The notes under the pieces: model-generated | Database searches by the model: none | What the model was told of the DNA's origin: nothing | What the model saw: only the letters and a program-made list of their open reading frames with translations | Translations under genes and position numbers: made by a program | Source: JAIRNF01 sp031551125 | GTDB taxonomy: Bacteria; Bacteroidota; Bacteroidia; Bacteroidales; UBA932 | Assembly: GCA_031551125.1 (NCBI GenBank) | Contig: JAVBOB010000013.1 | Span: forward strand, 124,001-188,000 | Length of the DNA stretch: 64,000 nt | Direction: 5' to 3' | Part shown: piece by piece, positions 16,701 through 25,871 of the stretch | Layout: every line of letters starts with the position of its first letter | Numbering within the stretch: the stretch's first letter is position 1

Positions 16701-18356
16701 ATGCAAAAGCCATTCAACAAGCATATAGAAGAAAGCATACGCGCAAGCTGGGATTTACCCGCCTTATCAGATTATAAAGGGGCAACTTACCACTATAAAG
16801 ATTTAGCAAGGCGTATAGAGAAGCTGCACATTATTTTTGATAGGTGCGGACTTAAAAAAGGTGATAAGGTTGCACTTGCGGGGCGCAATAGCGCCAACTG
16901 GGGTATTACGTTCTTAGCCGTACTGTCGTATGGAGCAGTTGCTGTTCCTATACTTCACGAGTTTAAGCCGGATAGCATACATCATATTGTAAACCATTCC
17001 GATGCGCGGATTTTGTTTGTAGGTGACATAGTTTGGGAAGGGCTGAACGAAAGTATGATGCACCATTTGGAAGCTATTATTCTTCTGACAGATTTTTCCA
17101 TACCCTACGCAAAGCGTGATGATATAAAGAAAGCTCGCAATACAATAAATGAGCTGTTTGGTAAAAAATACCCTGAACAGTTTCGCCCTGAGCATGTGAG
17201 TTACCACAGCGATGATTCCGAAGAGTTAGCCGTTATCAGCTACACATCAGGTACAACAGGTTTTTCAAAAGGTGTAATGTTGCCTTACCGCAGCTTACGT
17301 TCTAACTTGCTATTTGCTCAGGAAAGGCTTCCCGAAATGAGGGGACGCAAGCTGGTAAGTATGCTTCCAATGGCACACATGTATGGGCTTACCTTTGAGT
17401 TTATTTTTGAAATCTCAATGGGTTGCCATATCCACTTTTTAAATCGGTTACCTAGCCCAAAAATTATTCTTGAAGCTTTTGCCGAGGTTAAGCCGGACTT
17501 GATAATATCCGTCCCCCTAATTGTAGAAAAAATATTCAAAAAGCAGCTACAACCTGTTCTGGAAAGGTCTTCTGTGAAGCTGTTGATGAATCTTCCGATT
17601 ATTGATCGACGGGTGAAGAAGAAAATTGTTACCAAGCTGGAAGATGCGTTTGGGGGTAACTTCTATGAAGTTATTGTTGGTGGTGCGGCTTTTAACCATG
17701 AGGCGGAAAGCGTATTTCGTAAGCTCGGATTTCGCTATACTGTTGGTTATGGTATGACGGAATGCGGTCCTATTATCTCTTACGAAGATTGGAAGACGGC
17801 TAAAATGTATTCATGCGGAAGGGCTGTACCGCGTATGACTATTAAAATAGACTCGCCCGATCCTGAAAAGATTGATGGAGAAATTCTGGTAAGAGGAGAT
17901 AACGTAATGCTGGGTTACTACAAAAATCCGGAGGCAACAGCCGAGGTGTTGGATGCTCATGGTTGGCTGCATACAGGTGACATAGGTGTGGTAGATGCGG
18001 ACGGTTTTCTATACATCAGAGGTAGAAGTAAAAATATGATTCTCAGCTCTTCGGGACAAAATATCTACCCCGAAGAAATGGAGGATAGGATAAATGCCGT
18101 CAGCTATGTGGCGGAATCGTTGGTAATAGAAGAGGAGGGACGGCTGATAGCCCTAGTATATCCAGACTACGACCAAGCGGATAAGGATAAGTTAAGAACC
18201 CACGACCTTGAACGAATTTTTGAAGAAATGCGAGTGGAGTTAAACAAAGAATTTCCGCAATACAGCCAGTTGGTCGCCATACGTATGTATCCTGAGGAAT
18301 TTGAAAAAACGCCCAAGCGAAGTATTAAACGGTATTTATATCAGGGCAAATCATAG
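16701..18356 (+). CDS. AMP-dependent acyl-CoA synthetase (long-chain FadD-like)
   Basis: A 551-residue adenylate-forming enzyme that activates a carboxylic acid, probably a fatty acid, to its CoA thioester. The P-loop motif is VISYTSGTTGFSKGVML (about 177-193). Further motifs: VGYGMTECGP (about 348-357), the GWLHTGDIG hinge region (about 421-429) and the C-terminal KTPKRSIKRYLY, which includes the catalytic lysine. Similar to Bacteroidota long-chain acyl-CoA ligases; substrate not readable. It stands alone between an intergenic gap and a repeat cluster. Confidence 0.88.
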   Translation: MQKPFNKHIEESIRASWDLPALSDYKGATYHYKDLARRIEKLHIIFDRCGLKKGDKVALAGRNSANWGITFLAVLSYGAVAVPILHEFKPDSIHHIVNHSDARILFVGDIVWEGLNESMMHHLEAIILLTDFSIPYAKRDDIKKARNTINELFGKKYPEQFRPEHVSYHSDDSEELAVISYTSGTTGFSKGVMLPYRSLRSNLLFAQERLPEMRGRKLVSMLPMAHMYGLTFEFIFEISMGCHIHFLNRLPSPKIILEAFAEVKPDLIISVPLIVEKIFKKQLQPVLERSSVKLLMNLPIIDRRVKKKIVTKLEDAFGGNFYEVIVGGAAFNHEAESVFRKLGFRYTVGYGMTECGPIISYEDWKTAKMYSCGRAVPRMTIKIDSPDPEKIDGEILVRGDNVMLGYYKNPEATAEVLDAHGWLHTGDIGVVDADGFLYIRGRSKNMILSSSGQNIYPEEMEDRINAVSYVAESLVIEEEGRLIALVYPDYDQADKDKLRTHDLERIFEEMRVELNKEFPQYSQLVAIRMYPEEFEKTPKRSIKRYLYQGKS

Positions 18357-18372
18357 CTTTATAGTTAGCATT

Positions 18373-18693
18373 TAACTCAAGTTGCCAGCTATTGCGGGCC
18401 GGAAGCCCGGCTTACTTACCTTCGGTGAGCTCGTAAACTCGGTTCAGCCCAATGCAACGCGTTGGGTTTGTCGGTATTTGCTGACTGTTGCTTTGCGGGC
18501 GAGAATGGTTGTTGCCCCGATAAGGGCAGGGTGCTTCGCGCCATGCCGCTGTTGCCGGTATGCTCACCCAAGGCGTCGCTACGCTTTGCCATTGGGCTGA
18601 GGTAAGCTGCCACGTTGTGGCGTTTTGCTTTCAGACCGGCTTGAAGTGAAATAAAACATAGTAGGTAGAGTACATAGCTAGCAACTTGGGTTA
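18373..18693. repeat. AAGTTGC-ended inverted-repeat element with unique cargo
   Basis: Terminal repeats TAACTCAAGTTGCCAGCT (18373-18390) and AGCTAGCAACTTGGGTTA (18676-18693) match at 16 of 18 positions as inverted repeats. The right part from about 18602 is a copy of the shorter element at 24024-24122 (shared TTTTGCTTTCAGACCGG and TGAAGTGAAATA). The left part contains short unrelated palindromes. No believable gene inside. Confidence 0.85.
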
Positions 18694-18698
18694 TATAA

Positions 18699-18742
18699 AT
18701 AGGCAGCGCCCCACATTTCACGAAATGTGGGGCGCTGCCTAT
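18699..18742. repeat. Perfect 20-bp hairpin with 4-nt loop
   Basis: ATAGGCAGCGCCCCACATTT, loop CACG, then the exact reverse complement. It lies 6 bases after the 18373-18693 element, between two convergent genes (acyl-CoA synthetase and dipeptidyl peptidase). There is no T-run on either strand, so it is not a standard terminator, though it may still stop transcripts or block antisense RNA. Confidence 0.85.
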
Positions 18743-18883
18743 TGGGCAAACATAATAAGGTATATCTTTATTGTGTGCTACTTAGTTCAAATTGTCAATT
18801 TATAAATAAGCACGTCATTGCTTTGCTCGGTTCGTAATGACAACTTTGATTCAGCAGTGCAAAATGTTCAACACGCAATCAAC

Positions 18884-21046
18884 TTATTTGTCCTGCTCTG
18901 TACAGCCCCAAAAACAGCTTTTCTGAAAACGGGTTCTTAAGTTGTTCAGGTGGGTTAAGCGGGGGCCTATCATAACATGCCTGTCTTCGGGGTATAGCAT
19001 CATTTCAAAACCCAACTTATTTTTTCGTTGAAACTCGTTAGCCAGCTGTAACGTATTTTGCACATGTACATTGTCATCTCTCATTCCGTGTACAATAAGC
19101 AGACGGCCTTTAAGCTTATCAGCATGTGTTATTACTGAACTGTTTTTATACCCTTCGGGATTTTCTGCGGGCGAATCCATATAACGTTCCGTATATGCCG
19201 TATTGTAAAATTTCCAATCGGTAACAGGTGCTCCGGCCATTCCGAACTTAAATACATCAGCGCCATAAGTTAAGGCATAGCATGTTAAGTAGCCACCGTA
19301 ACTGTGTCCGGCAATATATACCTTTTCAGGGTCTGCCTGTCCATTTTCTACCAGCCATTTCACGCATTGCGAGTAATCTTTTATTTCCCAGTAGCCTAGG
19401 TTACGGTGCATGTAGTCGGCTCCAACCTTTCCGCATAAACCACTACCCCTATGGTCCATAAATACCGATATTACTTTGTCGTCGTCTTCCTTGGCCAGAA
19501 TTCCCGAAAATTCCGGATGTGTCATCCACATCATATCAGGACCTCCATATACACGAACTGATAACGGATACTTTTTCCCCTTCTCCATACCGGCAGGCCA
19601 TGTAACTCGCATGGGAATATCGAACTTTCCATCCTCGCTCTTTACCGTAATAATTTCAGCCCTACATATTTCATAGTTGTCGAAATCAGCACCCTTTCTA
19701 TCATAGAGTTCGGCAACCAGCTTTCCATCAATGGTGCATAAAGCCATCTTTTCAGGTGTTGATGGGTTACTGTATGATGTAACAAAGTACTTGGCATTTG
19801 GCGATATGTTTACGTTGTGCGAATAGTTGCCAAACGTTAGTCGCTTCAAGTTTTTACCGTCAAATCCTACCTTGTATAAATCAATGCAGGCTACGTTATC
19901 TTTATAACAGGTAAAGTATATGGTTTTGGTAGGCTCGTCTATTCTCAACACATCGAGTACTTTAAATGTACCGTTAGTTATAGGGTTTATCAGCTTGCCA
20001 TTTAAGTCGTAACGGTATAGCTGCACCCAACCGCTTTTATCGCTGGAAATGATAGCTTCATTTCCTGATGGGAAAAACTGAATGCGATTCTTGTGTCCAA
20101 TCATAACCCATGTTTTTTGGGTTTCCTTGTACACTTCTTCCTTGCCCCCTGTTGCGGGATGTACGTTGTATATTATCAACGTATCTTGTCCACGATTCAG
20201 CCACTGTACCCATAAGCCTTTTGCATCGGGGCGCCAAATAGGTGTGCCGAGGTAATGGTCCCCTTTGTCCTTAAAATCAGCCCAAACGACCGAACCTCCA
20301 CCGGGACTTACAAGGCCAACCTTTACCTCCGGATTATCATCACCGGGTTGGGGGTAGCGCGCCGTTTCTACATAAATATGCTGATAGTCATATTCCCGCT
20401 CCTTTTCCGTACGAGTATCCATTCCTGAGTTAATAAAACGAGCCTCTGCCATTGGTTGAGCATCGGTAATGGTAGCTATGGGCACACGCGAATCATCGAA
20501 GCGGTAGAAGGCAATATATTTGCTGTCAGGCGACCACCAAAAGGTTGTGCTGCTGCTACCCACCAGCACATCTTCCTTATACACATACGAGGCCACGCCG
20601 TTAAGTATTACGTCGCTACCATCAAACGTCAGCTGTGTTTCTTTACCATCTGCAATTCTAATAGTGTATAAGTTGTTGTTACGCGTAAAAGCAACGTACT
20701 GTTTATCCGGTGAGGGTACTGCTTCTCTTGGAATACTAGCGACTTGAGACGTTTTAGTAATTCCACTGTCATTACTTTTATATAACGACTGGATATCTCC
20801 GGTAAAAGGTGTTTGCTTTCCTGTCTTTGCATTTACCTGAGTGTAAACTGTTGGTTTAGGATTAGATGGTGTACCGGATATAGAAAAAATAACAGCATCA
20901 TCTCCTTGCCATGAAACCAACCGCATGGCGTCTTTCTGAATTTCGGGTCTTTCCCCCTCCGATACATACTTCTTCTGAGCAAAAAGCCCGGTGGTTAGTA
21001 GCGTTACTACTAGCGTAAGTAACAATTTGCCAACGTGTTTTGTCAT
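18884..21046 (-). CDS. Dipeptidyl peptidase IV (S9B)
   Basis: A periplasmic or exported serine peptidase removing Xaa-Pro dipeptides from peptide N-termini. An open frame reaches 21106, but I start at the ATG at 21046, which gives a clean signal peptide (MTKHVGKLLLTLVVTLLTT...FAQ); about 720 residues, as usual for DPP4. The N-terminal propeller (to about 480) is followed by the alpha/beta-hydrolase domain with Ser in GHSYGGY (about residue 582), Asp in GMRDDNV and His in EDRHVM. The propeller motif FDDS replaces the more common FDES. It stands alone. Confidence 0.9.
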   Translation of the reverse strand: MTKHVGKLLLTLVVTLLTTGLFAQKKYVSEGERPEIQKDAMRLVSWQGDDAVIFSISGTPSNPKPTVYTQVNAKTGKQTPFTGDIQSLYKSNDSGITKTSQVASIPREAVPSPDKQYVAFTRNNNLYTIRIADGKETQLTFDGSDVILNGVASYVYKEDVLVGSSSTTFWWSPDSKYIAFYRFDDSRVPIATITDAQPMAEARFINSGMDTRTEKEREYDYQHIYVETARYPQPGDDNPEVKVGLVSPGGGSVVWADFKDKGDHYLGTPIWRPDAKGLWVQWLNRGQDTLIIYNVHPATGGKEEVYKETQKTWVMIGHKNRIQFFPSGNEAIISSDKSGWVQLYRYDLNGKLINPITNGTFKVLDVLRIDEPTKTIYFTCYKDNVACIDLYKVGFDGKNLKRLTFGNYSHNVNISPNAKYFVTSYSNPSTPEKMALCTIDGKLVAELYDRKGADFDNYEICRAEIITVKSEDGKFDIPMRVTWPAGMEKGKKYPLSVRVYGGPDMMWMTHPEFSGILAKEDDDKVISVFMDHRGSGLCGKVGADYMHRNLGYWEIKDYSQCVKWLVENGQADPEKVYIAGHSYGGYLTCYALTYGADVFKFGMAGAPVTDWKFYNTAYTERYMDSPAENPEGYKNSSVITHADKLKGRLLIVHGMRDDNVHVQNTLQLANEFQRKNKLGFEMMLYPEDRHVMIGPRLTHLNNLRTRFQKSCFWGCTEQDK

Positions 21047-21318
21047 AACATTTAGAACTTTAAACTGGATATGCAGAAAAATAGACTTTATGCTAATTTG
21101 TGACAATAGTACTTACTGTTGAGCATAAATGCAAGTAATTAGATGTATTATTCTTTTTTTGAAAGTGGGTTAGCTTATAACTTCGTAGGGAGGTGCCAAG
21201 AATTCTTGACTTATTAACACTTTAACCTTTCTTAAGACAGCCGGTGTAACTTCAATAGCTAAATGACGTTTCTTTGTTGGCAAATTAATCTCAAGAATTA
21301 TCAACTAAACAGAACAGT

Positions 21319-21972
21319 ATGAAAAAGTACATTGCGGAAATGATAGGCACTATGGTGCTGGTATTAATGGGATGTGGTAGTGCCGTAATTGCCGGTGAAG
21401 GAGTAGGACTTCTAGGCATATCCTTTGCCTTTGGTTTGTCGGTGGTTGCTATGGCTTACGCTATCGGCCCTGTATCCGGTTGCCATATTAATCCTGCTAT
21501 TACGTTGGGAATGTTGCTAACTAAGCGTATTAGTGGTAAAGACGCCGGTATGTATATGTTATTCCAAGTTATTGGAGCATTTATTGGTTCAGCTATTCTT
21601 TGGGTTATTACCGGACAGTGTGAAGCAACCGGCCAAAACTTTGTTAACCCTGACTACTCTATTGTTGCAGGCGTTATTGCCGAAGTAGTGTTTACCTTCA
21701 TTTTTGTGTTGGTTGTACTAGGCTCTACATCTAAAAATGCTTCAGCCGGATTTGCTGGCTTAGCTATTGGTTTAACGCTGGTATTGGTGCACATTGTATG
21801 TATCCCTGTTACCGGAACATCTGTAAACCCTGCTCGTAGTATTGCTCCTGCTGTTTTTGCAGGCGGAGTTGCACTTGAACAACTTTGGATTTTCATTGTG
21901 GCTCCTTTTGTTGGTGCAGCCCTTGCAGCTATTGCATGGAAAGGATTTGAGTGCGAATGTAAAAAGGCCTAA
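21319..21972 (+). CDS. aqpZ: Aquaporin (AqpZ-type MIP channel)
   Basis: Six membrane helices in 217 residues with both NPA half-helices: HINPAITLG (about 56-64) and SVNPARSIAP (about 168-177), the latter with the selectivity-filter arginine. The N-terminus AEMIGTMVLVLMGCGSAV is also typical. The narrow-filter pattern fits a water channel rather than a glycerol facilitator; that is inference. A bidirectional terminator follows. Confidence 0.93.
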   Translation: MKKYIAEMIGTMVLVLMGCGSAVIAGEGVGLLGISFAFGLSVVAMAYAIGPVSGCHINPAITLGMLLTKRISGKDAGMYMLFQVIGAFIGSAILWVITGQCEATGQNFVNPDYSIVAGVIAEVVFTFIFVLVVLGSTSKNASAGFAGLAIGLTLVLVHIVCIPVTGTSVNPARSIAPAVFAGGVALEQLWIFIVAPFVGAALAAIAWKGFECECKKA

Positions 21973-21993
21973 GCTGTATTATATCATATAAAG

Positions 21994-22028
21994 CAAAAAG
22001 GATGAAGGTTAAGCCTTCATCCTTTTTT
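21994..22028. terminator. Bidirectional terminator between aqpZ and the DUF2007 gene
   Basis: AAAAGGATGAAGG, loop TTAAG, CCTTCATCCTTTTTTT. A-run on one side and T-run on the other allow it to serve both convergent genes. Confidence 0.92.
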
Positions 22029-22044
22029 TATTTGAAAGTGTATG

Positions 22045-22473
22045 TTATTCTTCGCGCTTTTTCTTGAAATATTTTTTACAAGAATGGCAGTAGTAGTGAC
22101 GTTTACTGTAAAATGGCAGAGAGGATAAAAACAGCCACCACATAGCCACAAAAACGTTGGAATGTCCCAGTATTACAGTTGTGTTGGTTGAGCCGCAGTA
22201 GGGGCAGTGAGTCCCCTCATCCGTCTCAGACTTTTCCGGAAATACGGCTTCGTTTACAATTGCTTGTGCCTTTTCCAAGTCCTCTTCACGTACCTTCAGC
22301 TTTATTCCGCCTACTGCCTGGGTTACCAGTGGGTTTACGGTTACAATATTTTCATCAGCCAAAAAACATTCAACACCATAAGCCTCCAGCTTCGTTTTCA
22401 TAATGTTGGCTAGTATTGGTTCGTTGAATGTTTCAACGGTTACAATTTTTCCCTTTATTTTTTCGTCTGCCAT
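22045..22473 (-). CDS. DUF2007 domain protein with zinc ribbon
   Basis: A 142-residue protein. The N-terminal DUF2007 domain (about 8-75) shows the usual VETFNEPILANIMKTKLEAYG and VREEDLEKAQAIV. A four-cysteine zinc ribbon follows: CPYCGS (about 89) and CHSCKKYF (about 129), with a hydrophobic hairpin in between (VFVAMWWLFLSSLPF) that may be membrane-inserted. The DUF2007 fold resembles PII-like domains; function is unknown. Confidence 0.8.
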   Translation of the reverse strand: MADEKIKGKIVTVETFNEPILANIMKTKLEAYGVECFLADENIVTVNPLVTQAVGGIKLKVREEDLEKAQAIVNEAVFPEKSETDEGTHCPYCGSTNTTVILGHSNVFVAMWWLFLSSLPFYSKRHYYCHSCKKYFKKKREE

Positions 22474-22518
22474 TGTTGAGGCTTATTAGCAAGTTAGTGA
22501 ACACACTCTTAACGGAGA

Positions 22519-22526
22519 TATTTTTG
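22519..22526 (+). promoter_or_regulatory. Predicted -7 element TATTTTTG
   Basis: Matches TAnnTTTG between the divergent DUF2007 gene and the exported protein gene. It would give a leader of about 180 nt for the gene starting at 22717. Confidence 0.4.
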
Positions 22527-22716
22527 TATTGTAAAGGTACAACTATTATTGAGAGATGGTGCTATATCGGCGTGAACCGTAGCTTATAACCTGTATGCTG
22601 TTGTCAACGCTTGGCGTTAACCCTAACAAACGTTTCCTTTCGTTAAAGTTGGGTAAAACGGCTTGTACGTCTTGGCAAAAAAGGCAAATTTGCTGACTCA
22701 TCCCCAAAAAACCAAC

Positions 22717-23430
22717 TTGAAACCAACATTAGCGCTGTTTGCAACCTTTACGCTTTTGCTGCCTCTTGGCATAACCAGAAGCTATGCTCAACGAGAGGAT
22801 ACGTTGAAAACGTTTCGGATGCCATCCCCGCTTCCAACTACAACCACCCCGTTTCAGGTGATTCCGGACAAAAAGTTAGGCTATCCAAGCCAACTTGGTA
22901 TTGATGCGCTGGAAGTCCCTCAGCAAATGGAAAAAGAAGAGGAGAAGACTAAAATCCCTCCACATTTATCTATTGCTTCTTACTTAAAATACTTTGAAAA
23001 AGACCTTCTGAAGCTAGAGAAAGATAAGTATGGGAAGGTAATGGATTTGAGAAACTTTGTTTACCAAAAAGGTACGCAAGGTTTGTCGTCTTTACTTCCA
23101 CGCAAGGGGGCAACGCTAGACCAAGGCTATCAGGAGAAGATAAAGGCCATTAAGCCTTGGTATGTGGGAGATGACCCGCCTTCCGGTATTACATTCTGGT
23201 ATCCTCCTTCAAAAGAAGATATTTGGTTTCAGGAGAACTTTGCGCAGTACGAGCATACGTTTGGTCTTCCTTTTTACATTGATACGTTGGGGCTGAACGA
23301 TGAAAAAATGTTGCGGATAAGGCAAGCCATAGATTCTGTAGTAATGGTAAAAAAGCTGAGAGAAACCTTATATCCGGATAGTACCATAATGAAGCTGAAA
23401 ATACCTCGAAGAAAGCGGGCAGCTTATTAG
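22717..23430 (+). CDS. Unknown exported protein with probable TTG start
   Basis: I do not recognise this protein. The frame is open from 22663 but contains no early ATG. The TTG at 22717 gives a clean signal peptide: KPTLALFATFTLLLPLGITRSYAQ follows in two blocks (about 2-25). The mature part of about 213 residues is Pro-rich at first, then charged, with WYPPSKEDIWFQENFAQYE (about 167-185) and a basic C-terminus KIPRRKRAAY. No catalytic motif was seen. It lies 76 bp before cvpA. Probably periplasmic or outer-membrane associated. Confidence 0.65.
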   Translation: MKPTLALFATFTLLLPLGITRSYAQREDTLKTFRMPSPLPTTTTPFQVIPDKKLGYPSQLGIDALEVPQQMEKEEEKTKIPPHLSIASYLKYFEKDLLKLEKDKYGKVMDLRNFVYQKGTQGLSSLLPRKGATLDQGYQEKIKAIKPWYVGDDPPSGITFWYPPSKEDIWFQENFAQYEHTFGLPFYIDTLGLNDEKMLRIRQAIDSVVMVKKLRETLYPDSTIMKLKIPRRKRAAY

Positions 23431-23506
23431 CATGGCTTAACGATATTGCTATTGCAAGATTAAAACTATTCTTGTTTCTTTGCAGTACCCTATATTTGTT
23501 ACATTA

Positions 23507-24001
23507 ATGACCCTTTTTGATATAGTAATCATTGTGCTTATGATTTGGAGCGGTATTCACGGCTTCAGAAAGGGGTTTGTTATACAGCTATTTACACTTA
23601 TAGCGCTTATCGTAGGTATTTACTGTGCGTTTACGCTGTCTCACTTTGTGGCAAAGTACATTGCCGACTCTCTTCGTACCGACCCCACTTTTACTAACAT
23701 TGTTGCCTTTATTATTACCTTTTTAGGCGTTTGGGCGCTGATATACTTAGCCGGTAAGCTAGCGCATCAGCTGGTAGCTGCGGTTATGCTCGGTTTGGTA
23801 AACCGCTTGCTGGGAATGTTCTTTTCGCTATTGAAAACGCTATTTATTATTAGCGTACTGCTTATTGTTTTTGATACCCTTAATGGCTCACTCCATTTCG
23901 TTTTGCCGGAAACTCTTGATAAATCCTTCTTCTATAAGCCTATTAAGCAGGTGGGAGATACTATTTTCCCCTACCTCCAGTTTGGTTCCGGTGCTATATA
24001 G
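23507..24001 (+). CDS. cvpA: CvpA family membrane protein
   Basis: A protein of 164 residues with four membrane helices, starting DIVIIVLMIWSGIHGFRKGF, the family's hallmark N-terminus, and GLVNRLLGMFFSLLKTL (about 98-114). CvpA proteins are involved in envelope homeostasis and colicin V production in E. coli; the molecular role is unclear. The ATG at 23507 is preferred to a TTG nine codons upstream, because the extra residues are not like the family. Confidence 0.85.
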   Translation: MTLFDIVIIVLMIWSGIHGFRKGFVIQLFTLIALIVGIYCAFTLSHFVAKYIADSLRTDPTFTNIVAFIITFLGVWALIYLAGKLAHQLVAAVMLGLVNRLLGMFFSLLKTLFIISVLLIVFDTLNGSLHFVLPETLDKSFFYKPIKQVGDTIFPYLQFGSGAI

Positions 24002-24023
24002 TAGCCTACTTTTTTATTAGTAT

Positions 24024-24122
24024 TAACCCAAGCTGCCACCTTTGTGGTGCTTTTGCTTTCAGACCGGTTTGAAGTGAAATAGGACACAGTAGGTAGAGTT
24101 GCATAGCTGGCAGCTTGAATTA
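24024..24122. repeat. Short AAGCTGC-ended inverted-repeat element
   Basis: 99 bp bounded by TAACCCAAGCTGCCA and TGGCAGCTTGAATTA (13 of 15 as inverted repeats). The interior matches the right third of the 18373-18693 element. Confidence 0.85.
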
Positions 24123-24230
24123 GTATTATTCAAATTGCCGTTATGACTTTGTGCTGTTCAATCTAAAGTCGTCATTGCTGACGGGTAAACTTTCGTTTAG
24201 CGTATAACTCTTAACGCTTCACACCCAACC

Positions 24231-25496
24231 CTAACTCTTCACAGGCGTAGCCATTCGTGCTGCAGATAGTCCGGCAAGGTAGCCCGTAGAAAAGGCTATT
24301 TGCAAGTTAAAACCGCCTGTGTTAGCATCAAGGTCTACTACTTCGCCCGCAAAGAAGAGATTGCTGTATGATTTTGCCCTCATGGTTTTGGGGTCTAATT
24401 CAGCAAGAGAAATACCTCCGGCCGTAACTACAGCACGTTCATAACCATCATACCCGCATACATCCATTGTATATCCTTTCAACCCGGTTACTATTCGCTG
24501 AACAACGCTACGAGTCAGCTCCGAAGTACGTTGTTTAGCAGATACTCCTGCGTTTTCGGCAAAGGGGAGTACCATTTGGGCAGGCAGTAGCCTACGCAGC
24601 AAGGCCTCTATAGTATTTGGCTTAGGCTCACTTACCAGCTCCCGCTGAATACGCTGATATAATTGCTCTTCACTCAAAGCCGGTTTAAGGTCAAGCCGTA
24701 GCTGCACTTTACTCTTTTTATCAAGCGCATCTACTGCATCACGACTTATTCGTAACACAATAGCCCCCTCTACTCCCTTATCGGTAAATGACAGCTCGCC
24801 AAACTCCTCATCTTTACATCCACCGTCAACCCAGAGCTGTAGCGAAACATTACGCAGTTCCAAGCCCGCCAAACGAGCATCGAACTGTTTGGCATACAAG
24901 CCAACTAATGAGGGACGTGTAGGGGTAATGCTTATTCCCAGCTGCTTTGCCCAGCGGTACCCATCACCTGTTGAACCCGTTGATGGGTATGATAATCCTC
25001 CGGTAGCAACAATCACCGCTAAAGGGTTAAGCTGCTCTGTAACACCGTTATGCTCAACCGTTAATGATACTACCTTGTTATCTTTTGCTTGTAGTGCTGT
25101 AAGCTTAGCATGGCAACGTATTTCAACACCCGCATGTTGTGCCATTTCTATCAGCGTATCGGCAACATCCCATGCCCGTTGTGATGCCGGGAATACCCTG
25201 TCACCGCGTTCAACCACCGTTTCAAGCCCATTATCGTTAAGCAATTTCACCAATCCTTCGTTGGTAAGGTTGCGAAAGGCTGGACGGAAAAAGCGAGCGT
25301 TAGGAAAGATTTTTTGCATCAGCTCCGGTTCGGCTCGCATGTTGGTAATATTACACTTTCCCTTACCCGTAATTCGCAGCTTACGGGCAGGCTTTTCCAT
25401 CTTCTCCAGCAAAAGCACGCTTAATCCCATTTCTGCCGCTTTTATGGCGGCCATGAGCCCTGCAGGCCCTGCTCCTACTACTACCAGCTGATACAT
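24231..25496 (-). CDS. FAD-dependent oxidoreductase, BaiN/YhiN (HI0933) family
   Basis: A 421-residue flavoprotein. The dinucleotide-binding motif GAGPAGLMAA is at about residues 8-17, with LLLEKMEKPARKLRITGKGKCN in the usual next position (about 27-48), and the C-terminal FAGEVVDLDANTGGFNLQ (about 388-405) is diagnostic. Family members reduce diverse substrates; BaiN in clostridia acts on bile acids, but this cannot be assumed here. It has its own promoter at 25540-25547. Confidence 0.9.
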   Translation of the reverse strand: MYQLVVVGAGPAGLMAAIKAAEMGLSVLLLEKMEKPARKLRITGKGKCNITNMRAEPELMQKIFPNARFFRPAFRNLTNEGLVKLLNDNGLETVVERGDRVFPASQRAWDVADTLIEMAQHAGVEIRCHAKLTALQAKDNKVVSLTVEHNGVTEQLNPLAVIVATGGLSYPSTGSTGDGYRWAKQLGISITPTRPSLVGLYAKQFDARLAGLELRNVSLQLWVDGGCKDEEFGELSFTDKGVEGAIVLRISRDAVDALDKKSKVQLRLDLKPALSEEQLYQRIQRELVSEPKPNTIEALLRRLLPAQMVLPFAENAGVSAKQRTSELTRSVVQRIVTGLKGYTMDVCGYDGYERAVVTAGGISLAELDPKTMRAKSYSNLFFAGEVVDLDANTGGFNLQIAFSTGYLAGLSAARMATPVKS

Positions 25497-25539
25497 TTTA
25501 TTTGAATTGTATGGTTCTATTTTCGAGTCTCGATGATTT

Positions 25540-25547
25540 CAAAAGTA
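25540..25547 (-). promoter_or_regulatory. -7 element TACTTTTG (reverse strand) for the flavoprotein gene
   Basis: CAAAAGTA on the + strand is TACTTTTG on the - strand, 44 nt upstream of the start at 25496. Confidence 0.6.
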
Positions 25548-25596
25548 CAACTTACTTTGAATTAGATAAGCTATCCTTTTTGCATTACCACTATTA

Positions 25597-25756
25597 TTAA
25601 TGCCCTACGGGCAATTAGAGGTATTCGATATAATTCCTTCTATTGTTATACATGCCCTAACGGGCAACCCTATACCTCAACTTAGCTTGTCCGCAGGACA
25701 TGTATATCAATAGAATGAAGCTATAGCAAGGCAAATCTTTGCCCGTAAAACATTAA
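25597..25756. repeat. Four-module palindromic element, copy 3
   Basis: TTAATGCCCTACGGGCAA, CATGCCCTAACGGGCAA, TTGTCCGCAGGACATG and TTTGCCCGTAAAACATTAA in the same order as the other two copies; the inner arms again extend into TTCTATTG and CAATAGAA. It occupies most of the gap between the flavoprotein and HTH genes. Confidence 0.88.
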
Positions 25757-25802
25757 TGGTCAACTTATCAAAGCTGTGTCATGCCACATAAGCCTTCCAA
25801 TA

Positions 25803-25842
25803 AAAAAGCAGAAGCGGTTAACATCGCATCTGCTTTTCTTAT
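25803..25842 (-). terminator. Terminator of the HTH protein gene
   Basis: On the reverse strand AAAAGCAGATGCG ... CGCTTCTGCTTTTTTA forms a stem with one mismatch and a T-run, 30 bp after the stop codon at 25872. Confidence 0.75.
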
Positions 25843-25871
25843 GTTGATATGGTGTGGTTAGGTGTTTTATA

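Noticed and set aside
18382..18600. Open frame of 72 codons
   Set aside because: Falls inside the AAGTTGC-ended repeat element and has short internal palindromes; unlikely to be coding.
24889..25491. A 200-codon open frame on the + strand
   Set aside because: It lies entirely antisense to the flavoprotein gene 24231-25496, whose motifs are clear; the composition is that of a reverse-strand shadow.
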